This document shows positions 9,431 through 17,581 of a stretch of DNA of 64,000 nucleotides, in pieces (the stretch's first letter is position 1; each line of letters starts with the position of its first letter). The position numbers were made by a program, and so were the translations under genes. The DNA is from a candidate division KSB1 bacterium (GTDB lineage Bacteria; Zhuqueibacterota; Zhuqueibacteria; Zhuqueibacterales; Zhuqueibacteraceae), in NCBI GenBank assembly GCA_034506175.1, contig JAPDQB010000028.1:1-64000 (forward strand). Direction: 5' to 3'. The notes below the pieces were generated by a model, which saw nothing but the letters and a program-made list of their open reading frames with translations, did not search any database and was not told the DNA's origin.

Positions 9431-10363
9431 TTAGACGCAGATTTTCTGAAATTCACTCCACGGCTCTTTCGTCAGCTTGCCGACAAAATCCTTTTCCGCT
9501 TCGGTAAGATAACCGCGCCAATATGTGTTGACCTCGGCGAGGTTGCGGCCGGAATCGTGCGCCTTCTTTTCTTTCGGGACGCTGCGTTCCGACTCGCTGC
9601 GATAATACGTTGCGATCTTCGCCGCGATGCGGCCGTTCCAATCCAGCGCCAGCAATTGATAAAGCTTTTTGTAAGTCGCTACCGGATCGCCGACGACATC
9701 ATCCAGATTGAGAAACCGAATGCGTGTATTCACTTGCGCCCAGCACGCCAGCGTCGAATAGATCATCCGCCATAACAAGGCAGCGTTCGCCACCGAGGCG
9801 TGAATCGTTTCGTCAACCCCGGCCAGTTCGCGGCAAAAATCAACGCCGATCTGTTGCAATCTCGCGGCGAGATCCGACAAGTCGAAGGCCCATTCCATGC
9901 GCTTGAAACTTCCGGCGACGGCCCAGGGATTGCGCAGGGTGACGAGCACTTTCACTTCATGCTGCTTTGCGGCGTGATCGGCCGTAAAACAGGCGAGAGG
10001 GTCTTTCCAAATGATCGTCCGCAAATTCGGTTGCAAGCGCAGCCGGCGATAGGAATTGAGCGGCCGGGCGCCGATCACATATTTCACTGCGCGCCGCAAA
10101 CCCTTATCCGAGGGAAAAATTCCCGGCTTGAAAGCAAGCTCGAGGTTTTTGATTTGGACGATGGTTTCATCGAGCCTGGCCAGCGAAAACGAATGCGAGC
10201 CGGGAATCTCGAAATAATGCTCGATGTTTTTCAAGCCGGAGTGATAATTAAACGGCTCGTGCAGCGCGCCGGCATCGGGCGCCAACGCCAGCATTTGCCC
10301 GACCGCCGTGGTGCCGCTCCGCGGCACGCCGGTGACGAGAATGAGTCGCTTCTCACTTCGCAT
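9431..10363 (-). CDS. Sulfotransferase (PAPS-dependent)
   Basis: A 310-residue sulfotransferase. The 5'-phosphosulfate loop TGVPRSGTT is at residues 11-19 and a 3'-phosphate-binding segment VLVTLRNPWAVAGSF follows at about 133-147. It should transfer sulfate from PAPS to a sugar hydroxyl. No signal peptide or membrane segment is seen, so it probably acts in the cytoplasm on the lipid-linked repeat unit. It overlaps the second sulfotransferase by 11 bases, which indicates coupled expression. The acceptor is not known. Confidence 0.88.
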   Translation of the reverse strand: MRSEKRLILVTGVPRSGTTAVGQMLALAPDAGALHEPFNYHSGLKNIEHYFEIPGSHSFSLARLDETIVQIKNLELAFKPGIFPSDKGLRRAVKYVIGARPLNSYRRLRLQPNLRTIIWKDPLACFTADHAAKQHEVKVLVTLRNPWAVAGSFKRMEWAFDLSDLAARLQQIGVDFCRELAGVDETIHASVANAALLWRMIYSTLACWAQVNTRIRFLNLDDVVGDPVATYKKLYQLLALDWNGRIAAKIATYYRSESERSVPKEKKAHDSGRNLAEVNTYWRGYLTEAEKDFVGKLTKEPWSEFQKICV

Positions 10364-11315
10364 GGGCTTGCAAATCTTCCCGTGCCTGATTGTAAAGCCC
10401 GTTGGTATAGCCGTATTTCGCGAGCAGCGGATAAGTCAGAGCCGTTGCCATCCGGCGCGTCTTTGGATTCATCTTCGTCATCCATTCCAAATCCAAACGC
10501 AGATCGGTCACGCCGTTGGAAAAGCGGTCGGGATTGCCGGAAATCGAATGATATTCCGGCAATGCAATCGAATGGTCCGTCGTAAAATTCAACCGCTTGC
10601 CGGAAAAGGGGCCGAGAAGATCCAACAATCGCTGCAATTCATGACGCGGATTTTTCATTAAATCTTCATACAACACGCGCACATAAGGCAATTGTGTCGC
10701 CAGCAAGCCGGCGAAGGTGTTGCGCATCATCCAGAATGTCACGGTGCGCAGCGGCGTGTATTGGCGCAGCGAAACGCCGCTTTTCGCGTTTTGCTTCTTT
10801 TTTTGCCAGGCATACACGCAAGCGCGCGCATCGCGCACGAGATGAATGACGTGCACGTCGAGGCCGGGAACATCTTTGAGAATCAGCGCGCCAGAAGGTA
10901 TTTTTGAAGAATCGACAATGGTCCCGGCGCCGGAAACTTTGGCGATGGCAAAATAGAGGCGGCGAAGAACCTCTTGATATTCCCGCAAGCGCTTTTTAAA
11001 AGCCGCGCTTTTGACGGGGGAAAGCAGCTGCAAAAAATGCCGCGAGCGATCAACGGCGGCCCCAATATCTTGCATTCGGGAGGCTTCGTCTTTTCCCGCG
11101 CTGCCGAATGCTTCGGCGACGACGGCGCGCCAAAAGACGCATTCACGAAACGCGGCGCCACACGAACATTGTTTGTTGCCGGCGAAACCGTCAATCCAAA
11201 TACGGTTCAGCTCGTTGGTTGAAACCGTTCCGGGAATGGTGCCCAAAATGCGATCCAAAATCGTTGAGCCGCTCCGGCCAGCGCCAGCCACATAAACCAC
11301 ATTGAGTTTTTTCAT
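10353..11315 (-). CDS. Sulfotransferase (PAPS-dependent), second copy
   Basis: A 320-residue sulfotransferase, clearly diverged from its neighbour. The PAPS 5'-loop reads GAGRSGST at residues 11-18, and the 3'-loop segment VIHLVRDARACVYAWQ lies in the middle of the protein. A CSCG motif in the N-terminal third (NKQCSCGAAF) is common in this sulfotransferase subgroup. It begins in an ATGA overlap with the Wzx stop (11312-11315). Two different enzymes suggest two sulfated positions on the repeat unit; this is inference. Confidence 0.87.
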   Translation of the reverse strand: MKKLNVVYVAGAGRSGSTILDRILGTIPGTVSTNELNRIWIDGFAGNKQCSCGAAFRECVFWRAVVAEAFGSAGKDEASRMQDIGAAVDRSRHFLQLLSPVKSAAFKKRLREYQEVLRRLYFAIAKVSGAGTIVDSSKIPSGALILKDVPGLDVHVIHLVRDARACVYAWQKKKQNAKSGVSLRQYTPLRTVTFWMMRNTFAGLLATQLPYVRVLYEDLMKNPRHELQRLLDLLGPFSGKRLNFTTDHSIALPEYHSISGNPDRFSNGVTDLRLDLEWMTKMNPKTRRMATALTYPLLAKYGYTNGLYNQAREDLQAHAK

Positions 11316-12628
11316 GCCACCTCTTCACTTCTTACAAAAACGTCATGCGGCCCGGCCACCGGCCGATTGATTCTGATATAACTCATAATGCCCAATTCTT
11401 TTTTGACGACGATCACCATCCAAACATTCGCCAAGCTCATGGTGATGGCTGTTGCCAGTGCCGCGCCTTCGGCGCCAATGATTTTAATCAACAGGTAACC
11501 GAGAGCCAGCATCACCACCGCGCTCACCGAGACGATGCGGGCGTGCTCGCGCTGCAAATTCGTCATTGTCATCAACACGCCAACCGTTCCTGAAAAAGCA
11601 TTCACACACTGTCCGACGATCAAAAGCACGAGAATCATGTCGGCGGACTGATACGGCGCACCGAACAAGCCGAGAAAGAAGCGCGGAAAACTCATGAAGG
11701 CTATGGCAAACGGCGCCACCGCTAGAAAGACCATCTGTGAAGCTTTGGTCACGCGCTGCTGCATTTGCCCCAATTCATTTTTATGAAAGCGCTCGGCGAT
11801 GAGCGGCGCCATCACCACGCGAATCGCTTCGAGAATGAAGTCGGGGAATGAAGCGAGGCGCGAGGCCACCGAATACCGCGCGGCCTCTTCCATGCCGAGC
11901 AGCGATCCGACCATCAGCATGTCGGCGCGCGTCACAATCGTGTACATGAACATGGAAAAGAGCAGCGGTTTGGCCGTGTGAAACCATTTGTCGGTTTCAT
12001 AAACCAGCCGGCCGTCGGGTGGTCCAAGCACGGCTTTGATCCGGCGAGTATCCAGGATGATCGCAACCGCCAACGCGCCGCCGAGACAAGCCAACGCCGA
12101 AACCGCATTCACCGGTCCGATCAAAAAAATCAACGCGGTGAATGCCATCGCCAATGCCGGCCGCAAAATTTGAAATCCCATGAGGGCCGGGACCAAAAGC
12201 TTCAATCCGCGTTGAAACTCGCGATGGAGCAGCACCCAGGCCCAAAGCGGCAAGATGCCCAGCGCCAGCAGAACGGCTTTGTGTTTGCTCTCCGCGAAGC
12301 TCAGAAAACCGAGCATAACCAATCCGGCGGCCAGCAGCAGCAAGGCAAAACCAAAGCCGAGGCCGATGCGGCGGCCGCGGGTGAGCAAACCCCGCAACTG
12401 CGGCACTTGATTTTCCGCGTAATAAACCGCGGCAAACTTTGTCGTGGTCCGGTCGAAGCCCAACAAACAAATCGGCCCGAGTGCGGTGGCCACGGCAATC
12501 GCAAACATGACCGTGCCGTAATCATCTTGCGAAAGGATTCTTGCCAAAAAAATCGAATACGCCGTGAACAGCAGCGCGCCGAAAATTTTAATGCTAAATG
12601 CCTTGATCGAGTTTTTGGCAATATCCAT
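11312..12628 (-). CDS. Wzx-type flippase (MATE/MVF superfamily)
   Basis: A 438-residue membrane protein with about 12-14 hydrophobic segments, beginning MDIAKNSIKAFSIKIFGALLFTAYSIFLARILS, the usual opening of polysaccharide biosynthesis proteins (RfbX/Wzx). It should flip the undecaprenyl-linked repeat unit across the inner membrane. It lies between the tyrosine kinase gene (103-base gap) and the sulfotransferases (4-base overlap). Length and composition are normal for the family. Substrate specificity cannot be inferred. Confidence 0.88.
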   Translation of the reverse strand: MDIAKNSIKAFSIKIFGALLFTAYSIFLARILSQDDYGTVMFAIAVATALGPICLLGFDRTTTKFAAVYYAENQVPQLRGLLTRGRRIGLGFGFALLLLAAGLVMLGFLSFAESKHKAVLLALGILPLWAWVLLHREFQRGLKLLVPALMGFQILRPALAMAFTALIFLIGPVNAVSALACLGGALAVAIILDTRRIKAVLGPPDGRLVYETDKWFHTAKPLLFSMFMYTIVTRADMLMVGSLLGMEEAARYSVASRLASFPDFILEAIRVVMAPLIAERFHKNELGQMQQRVTKASQMVFLAVAPFAIAFMSFPRFFLGLFGAPYQSADMILVLLIVGQCVNAFSGTVGVLMTMTNLQREHARIVSVSAVVMLALGYLLIKIIGAEGAALATAITMSLANVWMVIVVKKELGIMSYIRINRPVAGPHDVFVRSEEVA

Positions 12629-12731
12629 TTTATTTGATCGTCATGCGGATCCCCGCCACAATCACAAGCAACGAGTTTATTCCCGCAATCTTTTGGTTCA
12701 GTATTGTTGCCTTCTTGCCATTTGCCCCTTG

Positions 12732-15077
12732 TTAGGCTTCCACTTTTCTGCTGCGGCTCTTCTTGCGTTTCTTCTCGCCGTCCTTGCCGTAGTAGTAATA
12801 GTGATAGTAGTAGTAATAACTACCGTACATGCTTTCGATATGCACACCGTTCAGCAAGGCGCCAAGAATACGAGTTTTGACATTCTTCAATAGGGTGTAA
12901 GCCCGGAAGGCGGCTTCGCGGTCAGTTTGGCCGGATTTAATGACGAGAATGACGCCATCGAGCTGCGAGCTGAGCACGGCGGCATCGGTGACGGCGATGA
13001 TCGGCGGACTGTCGAAAAGCACGATGTCGAATTTTTGTTTCATCTCGTCGAGCGTCGCTTTCATCGCCGAGGAGCCGAGCAATTCCGAGGGATTCGGCGG
13101 CAGCGTGCCGCAGGGCATGACGAACAAATTTTCGATCTCCGTTGTCTGTGCCGCTTCTTCGATCGTGGCGCGGCCCACGAGGACATTTGAAAGCCCGACG
13201 CGACGGTCAATATTGAAAATGGAATGCAAAATCGGCCGCCGCAAATCCGAATCGATCAACAACACCTTGCTGCCCATTTGCGCCATGGTGATGGCGAGGT
13301 TGGCCACCGAAGTGGACTTGCCTTCGCCCGGGCCGGGGCTGGTGACGAGCAGGGCCTTCTGCTCGCGATCGAGGTTGGTGTATTGAATATTGGTGCGGAA
13401 CGTGCGATAGGCTTCGGAGATCGGCGACTTCGGCGCAAAGTGGGTGATGAGGCGCGAAACCATTCGCCGCACTTCCGGCGCGTCCAAACTGCCGTTTTTG
13501 CCGTTCATGCCCGCCGGCAAAAATTTCACCCGCTTCAACGCTTCTTCTTCTTTAATCATTGGGATCGAGCCCAGCACCGTCAAGCCGATCTTCTCAACAT
13601 CTTCAATCGTGCGCACGGTATTGTTCATGTATTCAAATAAAAACGTCAAGCCGACGCCGAGGCCGAGGCCGACGATGAAGCCGAGCAGCAAGTTGAGTTT
13701 TTTGCGCGGGCGCACCGGCTCCTGCGGCGGCCGCGCCGGATCGATGAGGCGCACCTGGCCGAGCTGCCCGACCTCGGTGATGCGGGACTCCTGATATTTT
13801 TCCTGCATCATCAGATAGATTTTCTCATCCGCTTGCGCCGCGCGTTGCAGGCGCGCGAGCCGCAGGCTTTTATCCGGCAGCGTTTCCAGTTGCCTTTCAT
13901 AATCGCGAACGATGCGCTTGAGCGCCTCGACTCTTGGCTGCAGCGCCTGCAAATTGGCTTCGATTTCGATTTTGCGCGCTGCCAAATTTTCACTCATCGC
14001 CACCGGATTCAACACTTCGACGCTGGCGAGTTTGACGATTTCCTCCTGAAGCTGTTTTTTCACCAACCCGATTTGTTCGTCATATTTGCGCACTTGGGGG
14101 TCATCCTCGCGATAAACGCCAGCGTTCATCAAGCTGGAAATCGCGCCGGCTTTTTTGCCTTCGAGCTCGGCCAATTGTTTCTTGAAGCCTTCGATATACG
14201 GCCCGGTCGCGATGTTGTTCAGATCGAAATTCCTTTTGCTGCGGTCGAGCTGCTCGTTGACGTATTTGAGCCGCTCCTGGTTGGAATTGTATTCGGTGAG
14301 CGCTTCGTTGTACAGGCCTTCAAACTCGGCCATTTTTTTGATCAGCTCCTCGGTTTCATTCGACAACGCCACCACCTTGTCGCTTTCTTTGAAAGCCTTC
14401 AGCGCCTCTTCGGATTCCGTCAGTTGCTGCTTGACGATCTTCAACTGCTCGTCGAGAAAGTTTTTCACCTGGCGAACTTCTTCCTGGCTTTCAAGGCGGT
14501 TCTTTTCGCTGTAAGCCTGCGCCAGCGTGTTGGTGATGAAAGCCGCCTCCTCCGGGGTTGGGCCGGTGACGCGGATTTCGATCATGTCGGTGTCGCGAAT
14601 CGGCGCGATGATCAAGCGCTCGCGCAGCTCGATAATCATGTCCTCAATGGTGTATTCATCGGCATCATCACCGTTAAAACTCAAAAGATCGCTGACCCAG
14701 CGCCCGGCATCGGCAAACAAGCCGCTGGCGTGTTGATCGGCGGGCTTGAGCAGGCTCAGCTTGTCGGCGTCGGCAGATGCCTGCAGGCGTTTGATCACGA
14801 TTTCCGCCAGCGTCCGGCTTCGCAAAATTTCCACCTGGTTGTTCACCATGGTTTCTTTCTTCATGAAGCCGCCGATATCGAAAAGCGATTGCTCCATGCC
14901 GCCCTTGTCTTCGATCATCAATTTGGCGGCGGCTTCGTACTCTGGCGTCGCGGTAAACGTGATATAGAGGGTAAGCCCCATCACCAACAGAAATGTCGTC
15001 ATTATCACCCAGCGGCCGCGATAAAAAATTCGCAGATAATCGTTAAACGAAACTTGTCGTTCGTGCAACTCTTCCAT
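12732..15077 (-). CDS. wzc: Polysaccharide chain-length regulator fused to BY-kinase (Wzc type)
   Basis: A 781-residue inner-membrane tyrosine autokinase. The N-terminal Wzz domain opens with a membrane segment (about 26-46), followed by a long periplasmic coiled-coil region (about 200-430), a second membrane segment near 470, and a cytoplasmic kinase domain. That domain has Walker A PGPGEGKST at about 580-588, Walker A' LLIDSDLRRP near 606 and Walker B IVLFDSPP near 685. The C-terminal tail has ten tyrosines within 14 residues (about 750-763), then a lysine/arginine-rich end. Autophosphorylation of this tail is known to control polymer length and export in Wzc proteins. ATG at 15077 is preferred over a TTG at 15092 because a GAGAG sequence precedes it. 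Confidence 0.93.
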   Translation of the reverse strand: MEELHERQVSFNDYLRIFYRGRWVIMTTFLLVMGLTLYITFTATPEYEAAAKLMIEDKGGMEQSLFDIGGFMKKETMVNNQVEILRSRTLAEIVIKRLQASADADKLSLLKPADQHASGLFADAGRWVSDLLSFNGDDADEYTIEDMIIELRERLIIAPIRDTDMIEIRVTGPTPEEAAFITNTLAQAYSEKNRLESQEEVRQVKNFLDEQLKIVKQQLTESEEALKAFKESDKVVALSNETEELIKKMAEFEGLYNEALTEYNSNQERLKYVNEQLDRSKRNFDLNNIATGPYIEGFKKQLAELEGKKAGAISSLMNAGVYREDDPQVRKYDEQIGLVKKQLQEEIVKLASVEVLNPVAMSENLAARKIEIEANLQALQPRVEALKRIVRDYERQLETLPDKSLRLARLQRAAQADEKIYLMMQEKYQESRITEVGQLGQVRLIDPARPPQEPVRPRKKLNLLLGFIVGLGLGVGLTFLFEYMNNTVRTIEDVEKIGLTVLGSIPMIKEEEALKRVKFLPAGMNGKNGSLDAPEVRRMVSRLITHFAPKSPISEAYRTFRTNIQYTNLDREQKALLVTSPGPGEGKSTSVANLAITMAQMGSKVLLIDSDLRRPILHSIFNIDRRVGLSNVLVGRATIEEAAQTTEIENLFVMPCGTLPPNPSELLGSSAMKATLDEMKQKFDIVLFDSPPIIAVTDAAVLSSQLDGVILVIKSGQTDREAAFRAYTLLKNVKTRILGALLNGVHIESMYGSYYYYYHYYYYGKDGEKKRKKSRSRKVEA

Positions 15078-15110
15078 ATCATGCTCTCTCAAAATATTCG
15101 CTCAAAATTT

Positions 15111-15725
15111 CTATCGGCGGTCGGCCACGTTGATCCAGAAATAAATTTGGGCGATCACTGCAAACTTCGAGGCAAAATCCAGCGCCTTGCCGAGAAAATG
15201 CAGCGTGCTGCCGGGCACGACAATCGTATCTCCCGGACGCAACTCCGGAATCAGCGCCTGCTGTCCGGTTTCGATGTATTTTTTGATGTCAACCTTGATG
15301 ACTTGCTGCGCCGGGGCGGAAGGCGTGTTCATATTCACATTGCGGTCCCGACTTGCCAGCAACAGCTCGTTTTGAGTGAACCGATTGTTGCTGCTTGACG
15401 AAGAGGGGATGGAATCGATGGAGCGTATGATTTTAACCTTTTTGATTTTTGCCTGCTCCAACGGCCCGCCGGCAAATGAAATAAGTGAGATGAGATCGGT
15501 GTTTTTGGGGACCATGTATTGCCCCGGCTTGCGGACGAAGCCCCAAATGTTCACCCGGATGAGCAATTCGTCCTGGGCGCCGAGAATATACTGCGCGCCA
15601 CGGTTGTTGTCGCGCTGATCATCTTCGTCCTGAGCGGTGGAAAAAGATGGAATGAAGAGGAATAAAACGGTTGCCAGGAACAGAGAGACGGTTCCCTTGC
15701 CCCGACTTTTCCTTGAAAATTTCAT
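15111..15725 (-). CDS. SLBB-domain polysaccharide export protein
   Basis: A 204-residue exported protein, probable first gene of the exopolysaccharide operon. A signal peptide (about 1-31, ending FSTAQ) is followed by a region with VNIWGFVRKPGQYMVPKNTD, the pattern of an SLBB (soluble ligand-binding beta-grasp) domain, then a serine/asparagine-rich linker, a second beta-rich part with LRPGDTIVVPG, and a short C-terminal hydrophobic segment. It lacks an obvious N-terminal Poly_export domain and is shorter than Wza (about 380 residues), so it may be an accessory export subunit, with the true outer-membrane pore elsewhere. An alternative ATG at 15758 would add 11 residues. It is 33 bases from wzc. 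Confidence 0.75.
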   Translation of the reverse strand: MKFSRKSRGKGTVSLFLATVLFLFIPSFSTAQDEDDQRDNNRGAQYILGAQDELLIRVNIWGFVRKPGQYMVPKNTDLISLISFAGGPLEQAKIKKVKIIRSIDSIPSSSSSNNRFTQNELLLASRDRNVNMNTPSAPAQQVIKVDIKKYIETGQQALIPELRPGDTIVVPGSTLHFLGKALDFASKFAVIAQIYFWINVADRR

Positions 15726-15789
15726 CACGGAAAATCGGGGAGTTCCGAAGGATCGCATAGCTTTACACCCATAGGTTGAAGTTCATATT

Positions 15790-15854
15790 CGCCTGTGGCC
15801 GTCCTGGTTCAGGCGATGCCGGTATCAGCCGCGCTCCGCGTTGCCTGACACCGG
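15790..15854 (-). ncRNA. Candidate structured leader of the exopolysaccharide operon
   Basis: On the minus strand, 65-130 bases before the SLBB gene, two strong stems can form. The first pairs 15845-15854 with 15819-15828 over 10 bp with one G-U pair; it is capped by a CGCG/CGCG helix at 837-840 and 830-833 of the same kilobase. The second is a 6-bp stem, CAGGCG/CGCCTG, at 15810-15815 and 15790-15795. I do not match it to a known riboswitch family and saw no c-di-GMP-I signature. It could be a regulatory leader or an intergenic repeat. Confidence 0.4.
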
Positions 15855-15971
15855 TAGACCTGGTTAATCGTGCTGAATTTTTCAAGCAAGAACGAAAAGG
15901 CAATTACATTTTCGTTTGTGATCGTTCCACTAATCCACTTCTTGCTTTTTGCATTATCTTAACCAACAGTC

Positions 15972-16001
15972 TATATATCGGCAAGAGATGCGGGTTGTCG
16001 A
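15972..16001 (-). promoter_or_regulatory. Possible promoter of the exopolysaccharide operon
   Basis: On the minus strand a TCGACA-like -35 (15996-16001) lies about 18 bases before TATATA (15972-15977). The -10 is good and the -35 imperfect. Transcription from here would give a leader of about 200 bases covering the structured stems at 15790-15854. This is a pattern match only. Confidence 0.3.
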
Positions 16002-16207
16002 AAAAGGTTGCGAAAACTTAATCTCTTTGGGTTTAATTCCCCGAAGCTTGCTTCGAATAAAATGAGTTATCCTTTAGATACCCCGCAGCAAGCTGCGAGA
16101 AGATTCATCGCACTGGGAAGGGATTAAACGGCAGGCAAACCTTCAGCAAAGGCTGGGAATAGCGAATCAATTGTCTGAAGCTGCTAACTAAGGCTTCGTC
16201 TTTGGAT
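16002..16207. repeat. Gap with two small GC hairpins
   Basis: Two short perfect hairpins of the same design lie here: CGAAGC-TT-GCTTCG at 16042-16055 and CGCAGC-AA-GCTGCG at 16084-16097, each preceded by CCCC. They are 29 bases apart. They look like two copies of a small intergenic hairpin repeat rather than terminators, as no U-run follows. No gene is recognised between the exopolysaccharide leader and the toxin gene. Confidence 0.4.
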
Positions 16208-16651
16208 CTACATAAACCACCGTAACGATATTCCGTCAAGGTGATCGAAATCCTCATCGGTTGTAATAAGGGTAGCATTAAGCACCGATGCCGTTGCTGC
16301 AATCCAAAGATCATTTTTGCCCATATTGCGGGCGGACATTCCAACCGGCAGATCTCTTCCGTTTAGCTTGCCTTGGCTAAACGCGTCGATCTCGGCATAT
16401 CTTTGAAGAATGGCGTCATTATTGATATCAACATAAGGCACTTTACGCAACAAAGTCTTAAGGCGCTGTTGTTTGCTAACTCCCCATTGCAATTGTAAAG
16501 CAAGGGAACGAAGCTCTCCATGTGTTACAATCGAAATCGCTGCAATATTCGGAGAGGTGAATGGAGAATATTGCTGATCGACAAATACGGCATACGGTGA
16601 GGCACGAAGATAACCTAATAATACGCCAGTATCAACTACATATCGCGGCAT
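16208..16651 (-). CDS. vapC: PIN-domain toxin (VapC family)
   Basis: A 147-residue PIN-domain ribonuclease, the toxin of a type II pair. The expected acidic residues are present: Asp7 in VVDTG, Glu46 in HGELRS, Asp114 in KNDLWIAATA and Asp132/Asp134 in TTDEDF. Length and the closing HLDGISLRWF are normal for VapC-like proteins acting on RNA. Its ATG overlaps the antitoxin stop by one base (TAATG), so translation is coupled. Nothing suggests inactivation. Confidence 0.88.
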   Translation of the reverse strand: MPRYVVDTGVLLGYLRASPYAVFVDQQYSPFTSPNIAAISIVTHGELRSLALQLQWGVSKQQRLKTLLRKVPYVDINNDAILQRYAEIDAFSQGKLNGRDLPVGMSARNMGKNDLWIAATASVLNATLITTDEDFDHLDGISLRWFM

Positions 16652-16875
16652 TAGCTCACGCCTTTTGATGATCTAAGCATATCCAGCAATTGCCCAATGC
16701 TTTCTTCACCAGGCCATTGGTCCCAGATTTCCGCCACGATATTTCGGCTGAATGACGTGTTTTTAATCTGCGCCACCATCGGAGCTGTCCATCGACGAAC
16801 CTTGATCCGAGCTGAATTAGTATTTTTTCTTCTTGGCGTTTTTGCCGTATCAACTTTGTACCTTACTTGTTTCAT
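16651..16875 (-). CDS. Antitoxin partner of the PIN toxin
   Basis: A 74-residue basic protein upstream of and overlapping the PIN toxin gene. The start at 16875 is favoured because GGAGGTG lies 6-7 bases before this ATG; in-frame ATGs at 16893 and 16914 lack such a site. The N-terminus is lysine/arginine-rich and the C-terminal part (about 45-74, WDQWPGEESIGQLLDMLRS) is acidic and amphipathic, as expected for a toxin-wrapping segment. I do not recognise the DNA-binding family; the call rests on position and size. Confidence 0.7.
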   Translation of the reverse strand: MKQVRYKVDTAKTPRRKNTNSARIKVRRWTAPMVAQIKNTSFSRNIVAEIWDQWPGEESIGQLLDMLRSSKGVS

Positions 16876-16928
16876 CTCTGTCACCTCCGACATGAATTTA
16901 CAAACACCGTTCATCCTTACTCAATCTT

Positions 16929-17579
16929 TTATCGCATATCAACGACTTCCACATCTGTAGGAATTTTCAAAGAAAATAATCCATCCGCGAGCGGGAGATT
17001 ACGCTGGGCGTTTTTCAACAGATATACCGTCTTGTTATCATTGATATCGACCTGCTCGATGCGCCGCGCCAGCCAGGTTGATTTGTCAATCCAGGCGGTC
17101 ACCGATTGCACAAAAGCATTTTCATCGCGCGGCGTCAGCGCGATCACATAACAATCAACAGCGCCGACCTTTTCGCTGCGCAGCAAGCGCGGCTTGAAAT
17201 CGCGCGTGTATTTGAGAATCAAATCACGCGGCAGCGGATTGTCTTTCGATTTCTCCAGCCGGTCCACCAGGACTTGCTTCTTGTCCAGCGAGTACGTCCA
17301 AACCGTTTTACCGTCGGTGATGATCATCTGGTTGGGCGTTTCAACGCGATACCGGTCGCCCTTTTTTAAATACAGCGTGCCGTTGAGAACTTGTGTTTCT
17401 CCGGCCAGCGACCAGGTGTATTGCTGCTCGAAATCGCCCTTGAGGGATTCCATCCTCTCGTAAGTCTGGCGAATTTTGGCGACGATGTCATCGGCTTTTT
17501 CCTGGGCGACGACGATAATAAGGGGAGAAAACAAACAGCTAAAAAAAAGATTTTTCCAAAATGACATTTCGATATTCAT
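16929..17579 (-). CDS. lolA: Outer-membrane lipoprotein carrier LolA
   Basis: A 216-residue periplasmic chaperone that carries lipoproteins from LolCDE to the outer membrane. A hydrophobic signal peptide (about 9-26, ending VVAQ) precedes a LolA-type beta-barrel segment: MESLKGDFEQQYTW, LNGTLYLKKGDRYRVETPNQMIITDGKTVWTY and later DVEVVDMR at the C-terminus. It begins two bases after the ftsK stop (TGAGGATG), so the two genes are co-transcribed. The next ATG at 17567 is a possible alternative start. The gene implies an outer membrane. Confidence 0.92.
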   Translation of the reverse strand: MNIEMSFWKNLFFSCLFSPLIIVVAQEKADDIVAKIRQTYERMESLKGDFEQQYTWSLAGETQVLNGTLYLKKGDRYRVETPNQMIITDGKTVWTYSLDKKQVLVDRLEKSKDNPLPRDLILKYTRDFKPRLLRSEKVGAVDCYVIALTPRDENAFVQSVTAWIDKSTWLARRIEQVDINDNKTVYLLKNAQRNLPLADGLFSLKIPTDVEVVDMR

Positions 17580-17581
17580 CC

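Noticed and set aside
13833..15398. A 521-codon plus-strand frame opposite wzc
   Set aside because: It is antisense to the coiled-coil region of Wzc and has no domain, signal or ribosome site.
16105..16344. A small minus-strand frame near the PIN toxin
   Set aside because: It overlaps the toxin gene in another frame and lacks a ribosome site.
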